Shown here: positions 26,910 through 33,818 of the stretch, in pieces
How positions within the stretch are numbered: the stretch's first letter is position 1
Layout of the letters: the number at the start of each line of letters is the position of its first letter
Assembly: GCA_003105195.1 (NCBI GenBank)
Contig: PQAH01000189.1
Location: forward strand, 1-42,192
DNA from: Bradyrhizobiaceae bacterium
Lineage (GTDB): Bacteria; Pseudomonadota; Alphaproteobacteria; Rhizobiales; Xanthobacteraceae
DNA: 42,192 bases
Reading direction: 5' to 3'
Program-made: the position numbers and the translations under genes
Notes under the pieces: generated by a model
Seen by the model: only the letters and a program-made list of their open reading frames with translations
Told to the model about the DNA's origin: nothing
Database searches by the model: none

Positions 26910-27986
26910 ATGACCAAGATCTCGCGACGCAGACTGATGGGCGGCGGGGCGCTCGCGGCCGGGCTGGTGGCGACGCCGCGCCTCGCGCGCGCGCAGACGC
27001 GGCGCTGGCGCATGGTCACCTCGTGGCCGAAGCGGCTGCCCGGCCCCGGCATGTCGGCCGAGCGCGTCGCCGAGCGCATCGCCGCGCTCTCGGGCGGGCG
27101 GGTGCAGGTGACCGTGCATGCGGCGGGCGAGATGGTGCCGGCCTTCGAGGTGCTGGACGCGGTCGGCAACGGCGTCGCCGAGCTCGGCCACACGGCCGCG
27201 TTCTACTGGCAGGGCAAGCAGCCGGCGGCGGCCTATTTCACCACGGTGCCGTTCGGCCTCACCCCCTCGGAGCACGTCGCCTGGGTCGATGCGGGCGGCG
27301 GCCAGGCGCTGTGGGACGCGCTCTATCGCCCGTTCGGCGTGAAGCCCTTCATGGGCGGCAATACCGGCGTCTGCATGGGCGGCTGGTTCCGCCGCGAGGT
27401 CGCCGGCCTCGACGACGTGCGCGGCCTGAAGATCCGCTCGCTCGGCCTCGGCGGTGAGGTCTATCGCCGGCTCGGGGCGACGCCGCAGACCACTTCGCCG
27501 GGCGAGATCCTCACCAGCCTGCAGTCGGGCGTGCTCGACGCGGTCGAGTTCGTCGGCCCGGGCACCGACATCGCGCTCGGCCTCTACCGCGCGGCGGCGT
27601 TCTACTACGGGCCCGGCTTCAACAAGCCGAACGGCACCGGCGAATGCATCGTCTCGCTCAAGCTCTGGGAGAGCCTCGACCCGGAGACCAGGGCGATCGT
27701 GGCGCATGCCTGCGCGGCGGAGGCGAGCCACGCGCTCGCCGAGATGGAGCGGCTCAACGCCGAGGCACTCGCGGCGCTCACCGAGCGCCACGGCGTCAAG
27801 CTGCGCAGCTTCCCGGCGCCGGTGGTCGCCGCCGCGCGCCGCCAGGCCGCCGACGTGCTGGCCGAGCTCGCCGGCCGCAGCGAGCTCGCGCGCAAGACCC
27901 ACGAGTCCTATACGGCGTTCCGCGAGCGCACCGCGGCCTGGTCGCGCATCTCGCTGCGCGCCGTGCTGGAGGCGAGGGAGGCGTAG
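26910..27986 (+). CDS. TRAP transporter substrate-binding protein (DctP/TakP-like)
   Basis: Periplasmic solute receptor of 358 residues. It begins with a twin-arginine signal (S5-R6-R7-R8-L9-M10 followed by an AALAAGL-type hydrophobic stretch and an ARAQ cleavage region). The mature protein opens RRWRMVTSWPKRLPGPG, as in the TakP subgroup that binds 2-oxo acids, and contains GNTGVCMGGWFRRE and LKIRSLGLGGEVYRRLG, the segment bearing the carboxylate-binding arginine. An AAGGAG ribosome site precedes the ATG at 26910, 17 bases after thiD. The DctQ and DctM permease genes are absent, so partners must lie elsewhere. Confidence 0.88.
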   Translation: MTKISRRRLMGGGALAAGLVATPRLARAQTRRWRMVTSWPKRLPGPGMSAERVAERIAALSGGRVQVTVHAAGEMVPAFEVLDAVGNGVAELGHTAAFYWQGKQPAAAYFTTVPFGLTPSEHVAWVDAGGGQALWDALYRPFGVKPFMGGNTGVCMGGWFRREVAGLDDVRGLKIRSLGLGGEVYRRLGATPQTTSPGEILTSLQSGVLDAVEFVGPGTDIALGLYRAAAFYYGPGFNKPNGTGECIVSLKLWESLDPETRAIVAHACAAEASHALAEMERLNAEALAALTERHGVKLRSFPAPVVAAARRQAADVLAELAGRSELARKTHESYTAFRERTAAWSRISLRAVLEAREA

Positions 27987-28204
27987 GGCGACCGCATTGA
28001 TGGTGGCGCGGTGCAGCGCATTGCCGAGCCTGCCATAGGCGCTTGGGCCGCTGCACATCCGTGATCGGGTGCGCATGCGACGCAGCATGCCGGCACCGGC
28101 TACGCCACGAAAACAGCCGTTGATACGCGAGCTCGCCTTGCCGGTCCGGTGCAGCGGCCTCGGGACGTGGCGTACGCCGCCCGGGGCGCGAATGCGACGG
28201 GATT

Positions 28205-28218
28205 GTGATTCAGATCAA
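28205..28218. promoter_or_regulatory. FNR/CRP-family (anaerobox-like) site
   Basis: gTGAT-tcag-ATCAa is a perfect TGAT-N4-ATCA dyad differing from TTGAT-N4-ATCAA at one outer base. Its centre lies about 61 bases before the ATG at 28273. The rest of the spacer from 27987 shows no gene or other element I can support. An FNR, FixK or DNR-type activator is the likely ligand. Confidence 0.65.
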
Positions 28219-28272
28219 TGCGCCCGTCCAGGGCGGGCGGAGCATGCCCTCCCATCGACGATGGAGGGGCAT

Positions 28273-29697
28273 ATGCGACGGATCGGTCTTTATGCGGCTA
28301 TCCTCGTCTTCCTCGGCGCGCTCGGCGTGTCGTGGCTGACGAATGGGACGGGCGTGGTCCAGAACGACATCAGCCGCAATATCTACATCCCGAAGGAGCT
28401 GACGATGCCGTTGCAGGTCAAGGCGGCCTACAACGGACAGGACATCTTCTTCCGCTATCGATGGCCCGCGAAGCAGCCTTCGATCTATCACGACATGATG
28501 AAATTCGAGGGCGGCAAATGGGTCCGGTACGGCGCCAGCGTCGCCGGGCCGCAGCCGCAGGGCATCTACGAGGACCGGGTGACGATGCTGGTCGACGACG
28601 GCAGCGTGCCGGAGTTCGCCCGCTATGGCGGCTACATCACGGTCGGCGATCGCATGCGCTTCTTCACCAACGAGGCCAAGGCCGACGAGGTGAGGGCACA
28701 TCCCTATCTGGGCCAGAAGCAGAAGCAGGCCGAGGTCGGCAAGCATCTGCCGGCGACCCGTCGCGACATCAACGACTGGCGCTCGATCGTGCCCGAGGAG
28801 GAGCTGGCGGCCCTGCGGAGAGGAGGCTATTTCCTCGACCTCTGGCACTGGCGGGCGCATCGCGGCAATCCGGTCGGCGCGTCCGACGACCAGTTCGTCT
28901 TCGACGCCCGCTATGGCGATGCCGGCAAGGGCGCCTTCACGGACAACTGGGACGCGGCCAAGAAGCAGCCCCGGGTGATGTTCGACCCGCAGAAGACCAA
29001 CCAGAGAGCGCTGAAGTGGGACGACCTGATCCAGCACAAGCTCGGCTTCGACGACCTCTATTACCTCAGCGAGGACCGCGCGGTCCCGTTCGACGCCGCC
29101 TATGCGTGGAAGGACGGCGACACGATCCCGCGACGGCTCCTGCGGACAGCGGAAAACTCCCGCGCGGACATCACGGTGGTCGGCAAGGCGCGCTGGAGCG
29201 ACGGCTACTGGGAGGTCACGCTCAAGCGGGCCATGGATACGGGCAAGCCCATGGACGACAAGATCATGGTCGACAAGCGGGTCTACAACATCGCCTTCTC
29301 GGTGCACCGCGACGCCTTGGGCAGCCGCTGGCACAACGTCTCCCTGCCGGTCACCCTGGGGCTCGGACGTGAAGCCGAGCTCGTGGCGGCACGCTTCGAC
29401 GGAAGCGAGCCCGGCTGGAATCAACCGTGGCACGCGGTGACCCTGTTCTATCCGGGCCAGGTGAACTGGGCGCAGCTCAACAGCAGCAAGCACGCCGGGG
29501 CCGAGAACATCAGGAAGGGCGTGCCCGTCAAGTACCGCCACACCGAGGCGCAGCTCGCGCATTACGGCGTGGAGGCCGAGTTCGCCGATGCCATCCGGCG
29601 GCAATGGCTGCTCACGCTGCTCGCCGGCGTCCTGCTGATCGCCGGATTCGGCTTCGCCCTCAACCCGCTGCTCGTCGAGCGCAAGCAAGGAGCATGA
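28273..29697 (+). CDS. Membrane-anchored ethylbenzene-dehydrogenase-related haem-binding protein
   Basis: Protein of 474 residues with an N-terminal membrane anchor (about 4-22) and a C-terminal helix (about 440-462) around a periplasmic domain. That domain resembles the cytochrome c-552/DMSO-reductase-like haem-binding family, which includes the b-haem gamma subunit of ethylbenzene dehydrogenase. Recognisable blocks are KAAYNGQDIFFRYRW, a DLWHWRAHRGNP segment and SDGYWEVTLKRAM. It contains no CxxCH, so haem would be bound non-covalently. The start ATG at 28273 is set by a GGAGGGG site; an ATG twelve bases upstream is inferior. The upstream FNR-type box suggests expression under low oxygen. 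Its partner may be the next gene. Confidence 0.75.
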   Translation: MRRIGLYAAILVFLGALGVSWLTNGTGVVQNDISRNIYIPKELTMPLQVKAAYNGQDIFFRYRWPAKQPSIYHDMMKFEGGKWVRYGASVAGPQPQGIYEDRVTMLVDDGSVPEFARYGGYITVGDRMRFFTNEAKADEVRAHPYLGQKQKQAEVGKHLPATRRDINDWRSIVPEEELAALRRGGYFLDLWHWRAHRGNPVGASDDQFVFDARYGDAGKGAFTDNWDAAKKQPRVMFDPQKTNQRALKWDDLIQHKLGFDDLYYLSEDRAVPFDAAYAWKDGDTIPRRLLRTAENSRADITVVGKARWSDGYWEVTLKRAMDTGKPMDDKIMVDKRVYNIAFSVHRDALGSRWHNVSLPVTLGLGREAELVAARFDGSEPGWNQPWHAVTLFYPGQVNWAQLNSSKHAGAENIRKGVPVKYRHTEAQLAHYGVEAEFADAIRRQWLLTLLAGVLLIAGFGFALNPLLVERKQGA

Positions 29698-29699
29698 CC

Positions 29700-30257
29700 A
29701 TGGCCGCCTATCACGTTGTCCTGGTTCATTTTCCCATCGCCCTGTGGATGACCGCGACGCTCGCGATCCTCTGGCGCGCGGTTTCCGATGGTCCCCTCGC
29801 GCAGGCCATCGACCGGGCGCTGGTGCCGCTCCTGAGCATCGGGTTCGTCGCGGGGGCGGCGGCCTATGCGGTCGGTCTGATGGTGTGGCCGTGGGAGACG
29901 ATCGCGTCGACGCCGCTCGGCCGCAATCACATGCTGCTCGCGACCTGGACGGTCGCCTACTGGGCCCTGCTGCTGTTCATCCGCTGGAGGCACGGCGTTG
30001 CCGTATGGAATGGGCCGGGGCGGTGGATCATGGCCGGAACCGCCGTGCTCGGCAGCGCGCTGCTCGGAATCACCGGGACCCTCGGCGGACACCTGGTCGG
30101 CATCTACACCGACGTTTCGGCGGCGCTGCGCCTGCTCGGATGGGAGGTCTACAGGACCTTCTACGTGCCGACCTGGACCCTGGCGGCGCTCGTGCTCGCG
30201 ACCGTGCTGCTGGTCGGGCTCGGGCTGTGGGGACGGAGGGCACGCGCGGCGGCGTAG
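29700..30257 (+). CDS. Small DUF2231-like membrane protein
   Basis: Integral membrane protein of 185 residues with about five hydrophobic segments. It begins with AAYHVVLVHFPIALW, resembling the HPxLVHFPIGL start of DUF2231 proteins, and contains a later TGTLGGHLVG that matches the family's glycine-histidine motif; these histidines could ligate b haem. An AAGGAG at 29687-29692 is 7 bases from the ATG at 29700, better than the ATG at 29694 that overlaps the upstream stop. It is cotranscribed with the haem-binding protein, suggesting a two-part membrane electron carrier; no function is established. Confidence 0.7.
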   Translation: MAAYHVVLVHFPIALWMTATLAILWRAVSDGPLAQAIDRALVPLLSIGFVAGAAAYAVGLMVWPWETIASTPLGRNHMLLATWTVAYWALLLFIRWRHGVAVWNGPGRWIMAGTAVLGSALLGITGTLGGHLVGIYTDVSAALRLLGWEVYRTFYVPTWTLAALVLATVLLVGLGLWGRRARAAA

Positions 30258-30316
30258 CTCGGGCGCTGGGCGAATCGACCGAGGATCGGCGGAGCCGGTC
30301 GAGTGTCGCCGTCTCG

Positions 30317-30391
30317 GTCGGCCCTGGCCTCATCCCGTGTCCGGTAGGTCTTGCGCGCCGTCCTCTCCGTCTCGAGCGACGAGAAGAAGCT
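30317..30391 (-). pseudogene. IS3-family orfB transposase scrap
   Basis: Minus-strand translation gives a 25-residue piece, FFSSLETERTARKTYRTRDE with flanks, that matches the C-terminal DDE-domain segment of IS3-family OrfB proteins (usually ESFFSSLKTERT...). It stops abruptly at 30392, where the IS256-family left end begins, and decays at the other side. The catalytic glutamate preceding FFSSL is lost at the junction. Confidence 0.65.
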
Positions 30392-30392
30392 C

Positions 30393-30441
30393 GGTGCCGT
30401 CGCGGAGTTGGTTGGAATTGAGGGTGGCGTAGTCTCCGAGG
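30393..30441 (+). repeat. IS256-family left end, copy 1 of 49-bp repeat
   Basis: Matches 41812-41860 at 47 of 49 bases (differences at 30406-30407), with the last 34 bases identical. It is followed in both places by IS256-family transposase sequence, so it is taken as the element's left terminus plus leader. Confidence 0.75.
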
Positions 30442-30846
30442 TGCGGCGCACCCTGGCGGCCGACGCGGTGATCGCGGGAGCGTACTTGGCCGGCACCACG
30501 GTGGTGCGCGTGCGGGCTCGACCGCAAGGCGACCGCGATCTCGCTGCTGGTCGTGCTCGGCGTGCGTGCCGACGGCCAGAAGGTCCTGCTGGCGATCAAG
30601 AGCATGGGTGGCGAGAGCGCCGAGGCTTGGCGCAGCGTGCTCGACGACCTCGTCCGGCGCGGGCTGCGGGATCCTGAGTTCCCCGTCGTCGACGGCGCAC
30701 CGGGGCTCGACAAGGCGATCGCCGCCGTCTGGGACGGCGTGCCGGTGCAGCGCTGCACGGTGCACAAGCACAGGAACCTGCTGGCGCATGCGCCCGAGCG
30801 CCTGCACGAGGAGATCACCGCCGACTACACCGACATGATCTACGCG
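30442..30846 (+). pseudogene. Decayed IS256-family transposase
   Basis: The sequence encodes RTLAADAVIAGAYLAGT then jumps to TVVRVR, then after a one-base insertion in the GGG at 30514-30516 continues in another frame as LDRKATAISLLVVLGVRADG to HEEITADYTDMIYA. Compared with the family, the leader and N-terminus, the segment between GAYLAGT and GTVVRVR (including the first catalytic aspartate), and the whole C-terminus with the catalytic glutamate are missing. The second aspartate remains in VVDGAPGLDK. A short GGCACC-type homology may have mediated the internal deletion. Non-functional. Confidence 0.85.
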
Positions 30847-31062
30847 GCGAAGATGCCCGCTGTTCTGGTCAATGCAATTCAACGGCACCAAGCCGATAAC
30901 GACAATCTCCGTGCGCAATTGAAAGCCGCGAACACCAACGACGCTGCACAGGACGCCGCCCTTGATGATCTGCGCCGCGACCTCCACGTCCTGAAAGCCG
31001 CCATCCATTCAGCAGGTGGTGGAAGCCCAGACCTGCCGCTCAAAATAGTGCATTTCTACTAA
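30847..31062 (+). pseudogene. C-terminal remnant resembling a peptidase_S74/tail-fibre chaperone end
   Basis: The transposase frame reads on into KMPAVLVNAIQRHQADNDNL and an Ala/Asp-rich coiled-coil segment ending KIVHFY. The pattern of a MPxVLxxAIQxxQ start followed by heptads is typical of the end of intramolecular-chaperone (S74) domains of phage tail fibres and surface adhesins. The upstream part of that gene is gone, replaced by IS256-family DNA joined in frame. Identification is by pattern only. Bases 31063-31153 show no further feature beyond the leader of the next gene. Confidence 0.45.
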
Positions 31063-31153
31063 TGACTTAGCGCAGTGAAACCAATCCGCCGCTTCGGCGT
31101 TGTCAGTTCATCTCCACCACACAACAGCGTTCTTACCAACACGGGGGTCTGCC

Positions 31154-31825
31154 ATGGACCAGGTGATAGACGCTCGCGTGCGCGAGAATGATCGATTGGA
31201 CCGCATTGTCGCCGCTCTGCAAAGCGGTGTCATCTTCATCGATTCTCAGGGGCGAGTCACATGGATGGACGATAGGGCCCGCCGCCTCGTGAACGGGGGT
31301 TTACATGATCTTGACTTACCGGTCCGAAGATCCGGCGAGTTCTCACTCGACTGTTTCATGTCGCCGGTCGAAATGACCGTCAACGGCGAACGGAGAGTCT
31401 TTTGCGCGATTCAGGAAGGTGATGAACCGAGAGAGTCGGAACGCGACCTCTTCGCCGCGATTCAGACGGTGCTGGCCGACACGTCATGGTTCGCGCGAAC
31501 CGTCATCGATAAAATGAAGGCGCTGCGCCACGGCAATGGCGCTGGCGAGGATCTGGAGGGCATCGACATGCTCAGTGACCGTGAGCGCGAGGTGCTTGGC
31601 CTCATCTGCGAGGGCGTCAGCGACGCCGAGATGAGCAACATGCTGCGCCTGTCCCCGAACACTGTGCGCAATCATATCGCTTCGCTCTACCGCAAGATCG
31701 GGGTGAACCGGCGCGGCGCAGCGATCATCTGGGCGCGTGAACGCGGGATCACCGGCTTGGGCCGGGTCGCACCAAAGAGGCAGCGCGCACGCGCGGCTCT
31801 TGACAACGGCGGGTCGCGGAAGTGA
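31154..31825 (+). CDS. PAS-LuxR family transcriptional regulator
   Basis: Regulator of 223 residues. The N-terminal part (about 15-60; SGVIFIDSQGRVTWMDDRA) looks like a reduced PAS sensor. The C-terminal LuxR-type HTH spans about 139-198 and contains LSDREREVLGLICEG and SPNTVRNHIASLYRKIGV. There is no receiver domain with a phosphorylatable aspartate, so it is not a classical response regulator. It lies 147 bases upstream of kaiB in the same direction and is the likely local regulator or output of the kai module. The ATG at 31154 follows a GGGGGT stretch; upstream frame is shadow. Codon use is more AT-rich than in the core genes. Confidence 0.85.
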   Translation: MDQVIDARVRENDRLDRIVAALQSGVIFIDSQGRVTWMDDRARRLVNGGLHDLDLPVRRSGEFSLDCFMSPVEMTVNGERRVFCAIQEGDEPRESERDLFAAIQTVLADTSWFARTVIDKMKALRHGNGAGEDLEGIDMLSDREREVLGLICEGVSDAEMSNMLRLSPNTVRNHIASLYRKIGVNRRGAAIIWARERGITGLGRVAPKRQRARAALDNGGSRK

Positions 31826-31921
31826 TCGCTATACCAATCGTCTAGTATTTCTCGCTCTCTTGCGCCTATGCGTGGCGCGTAGTTCCCTAACGCCGACTCA
31901 AACCGCGCCAATTGAGGTCCA

Positions 31922-31950
31922 TCCGCCGCCATCCGCTGTGCGGCGGCGGA
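31922..31950 (+). other. Hairpin in the kaiB leader
   Basis: tccgccgcc (31922-31930) pairs perfectly with ggcggcgga (31942-31950), an 9-bp stem with an 11-base loop ending 22 bases before the kaiB ATG. The only GGAGG near the gene (31948-31952) overlaps its 3' arm. It may affect kaiB translation or be an attenuator of the luxR transcript; no T-run follows. Confidence 0.35.
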
Positions 31951-31972
31951 GGATCACGCGCCGTCGGATGCG

Positions 31973-32290
31973 ATGACGAACGCAGAGAAGGCAATCCCCG
32001 AAAATCCCGAAGCGATCCTTCGACTCTATATTGCCGGGACGTCGCCAAGCTCCCGGCAGGCCGAACAGAAATTCCAGGGTCTGATCGCGCTGATGAAAGC
32101 CGGGGCAGGGCGCGTCGAGGTCATCGATGTGCTTGCGAGTCCAGACCTTGCTGAAAGAGCCGGCATCCTCGCAACCCCAACCCTCTGTTACGAGTACTCA
32201 GGTCGCTGCCGAAGGATTGTCGGCGATCTCGGCGACTTCAAGAAGATTCTTGCGTTTCTTGGAATCGAAATGAAAGGGGAAGCCCCATGA
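31973..32290 (+). CDS. kaiB: KaiB-like circadian clock protein
   Basis: Thioredoxin-like fold-switching protein of 105 residues. It contains LRLYIAGTSPSSRQAEQKFQ (about 16-35), VEVIDVLASPDLAERAGILATPTL in two pieces typical of KaiB, and the conserved RRIVGDLGD (about 80-88). These are also the hallmark segments of cyanobacterial KaiB, so this is a genuine KaiB rather than a KaiC-associated thioredoxin. In cyanobacteria KaiB binds the KaiC CI ring and promotes dephosphorylation. It overlaps kaiC by ATGA, so the two are translated together. No kaiA is present. Confidence 0.92.
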   Translation: MTNAEKAIPENPEAILRLYIAGTSPSSRQAEQKFQGLIALMKAGAGRVEVIDVLASPDLAERAGILATPTLCYEYSGRCRRIVGDLGDFKKILAFLGIEMKGEAP

Positions 32291-33777
32291 CCGATCAGGA
32301 CGTCGACACTGCAGATGTTCTTGAGCGGGTGAAGACGGGCGTCAAGGCGTTTGACGATCTGGTGATGGGCGGATTGCCGCGCGCCAGGACGACCGTGGTC
32401 GGAGGCACCCCGGGAAGCGGAAAGACGGTCTTCGCCACGCAGTTTCTCGCCCAGGGCATTACGATGTTCGGTGAGAACGGCGTCCTTGTCACGTTTGAAG
32501 AGCCGCCTCAGGACATCGAAGCCAATATGCGCAGTTTCGGATGGGACCTTCGCCGATGGCGCAAGGAGGGCGCGTTGGCCTTCGTCGATGCCAGCCCGCC
32601 CGCGAGCGAAGAGCTCGTGATCGGCGATTTTGATCTGGCCGCCTTGCTTGCCCGGATTCAGCACGCCGTCAAGACCGTCAACGCCAAGCGTGTCGTGCTC
32701 GACTCGCTGACGCAGCTCTTTGACCATTTTATCGGCGATCCAAAGGTCTTGCGCCGTGAACTCTTTCACATCAGCACCGCGCTCAAGAAACTGGGACTCA
32801 CCGTGCTTATGACGGCAGAACGCAACAGCGAGTACGGTGAGATCACCCGTCATCGTCTCGAGGAATTTGTCGCCGACAACGTGGTTATTCTGCGCAACGT
32901 GCTGCACCGCGAGAAGCGCCGCCGCACGATCGAGGTCCTCAAGATGCGAGGCAGTCACCACGCCGAAGGGGAGGCGCCCTTCACGCTTGTGGCAAATCAG
33001 GGGGTCGTTGCCGTCCCGCTGTCATCGCTCCGGCTGGAGCAGCAATCGAGCATGGTGCGCGTCACCAGCGGCAATCCGTCCATCGACGAGATGTGCGGAG
33101 GCGGGTTTTTCAGGGACAGCGTCACGCTGGTCAGCGGCGCTACCGGCACCGGCAAAACCCTGCTGGTGACAAATTTCCTCGCAGGCGGCGTCGCTGCAGG
33201 CGAGAACGCAATCCTCTTCGGTTACGAAGAAAGCAAGGGCCAGCTTTTCCGCAACGCAAACGGGTGGGGCGTGGACTATGCCCGAATGGAGGAGGAGGGA
33301 CGGCTGAAGGTCATTTGCCTCTATCCCGAGGCACAGGGGTTGCCCGATCACCTGTTGACCATTCAGAGCCTCGTCGACGAATTCCAGCCGAATCGCATAG
33401 CCATTGACAGCCTGTCGGCCCTTGAGCGCATCGCACCCGATACGGGCTTTCGTGAATTTCTGATCAGCCTCACCTCCTTCATCAAGAAGCGGGAGATCGC
33501 CGGGTTGTGCACGGCCACTAGCAAGTCACTGATTGGCGGCGAGAGCGCGAGCGAGCAGCACATCTCTACGCTCACCGACTCGATCATTCTGCTGCGTTAC
33601 ATCCAGGAGCAGGACACGATGCACCGGGGCCTGATGGTCCTGAAGATGCGCGGCAGCGAGCACGCCAAGGAAATCAGGCGCTTCACCATCGACAATCAGG
33701 GTATGCATCTTGGTGATCCCTTCAAGGACGCGCCGAACGTCTTTACCGGCGCAGACGGCGATTTCACGCGCGCTTGA
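32287..33777 (+). CDS. kaiC: KaiC-like double-domain ATPase/kinase
   Basis: Hexameric RecA-like clock ATPase of 496 residues with both KaiC domains. CI (about 10-245) has Walker A GTPGSGKT with K46 and catalytic glutamates E71-E72. CII (about 250-490) has Walker A GATGTGKT with K290 and E314-E315. The autophosphorylation pair of cyanobacterial KaiC (S431/T432) is conserved as S427-T428 in HISTLTDSIILL; the neighbouring T426 position is serine (S422) and D427 is glutamate (E423). FKMRGS-type segment VLKMRGSEHAKEIRRF is present. With KaiB it may form a KaiA-independent timer. A histidine kinase follows after 41 bases. Confidence 0.93.
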   Translation: MTDQDVDTADVLERVKTGVKAFDDLVMGGLPRARTTVVGGTPGSGKTVFATQFLAQGITMFGENGVLVTFEEPPQDIEANMRSFGWDLRRWRKEGALAFVDASPPASEELVIGDFDLAALLARIQHAVKTVNAKRVVLDSLTQLFDHFIGDPKVLRRELFHISTALKKLGLTVLMTAERNSEYGEITRHRLEEFVADNVVILRNVLHREKRRRTIEVLKMRGSHHAEGEAPFTLVANQGVVAVPLSSLRLEQQSSMVRVTSGNPSIDEMCGGGFFRDSVTLVSGATGTGKTLLVTNFLAGGVAAGENAILFGYEESKGQLFRNANGWGVDYARMEEEGRLKVICLYPEAQGLPDHLLTIQSLVDEFQPNRIAIDSLSALERIAPDTGFREFLISLTSFIKKREIAGLCTATSKSLIGGESASEQHISTLTDSIILLRYIQEQDTMHRGLMVLKMRGSEHAKEIRRFTIDNQGMHLGDPFKDAPNVFTGADGDFTRA

Positions 33778-33818
33778 TAGCAGCAGGGGAGGATGCGTTC
33801 GCATGCGAGGCCAGTACG

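Noticed and set aside
30393-30441. Phage-type attachment site duplicated at the island ends
   Set aside because: The 49-bp repeats are followed by IS256-family transposase DNA in both places and no integrase or tRNA gene is visible, so an IS end explains them better.
31154-33777. A kaiA gene or other oscillator component in the module
   Set aside because: No frame in 31-36 kb resembles KaiA; the module is KaiA-less.
33774-33818. TTG start of the hybrid kinase overlapping the kaiC stop
   Set aside because: The extra 15 residues show no domain similarity and the ATG at 33819 has a properly spaced GAGG.
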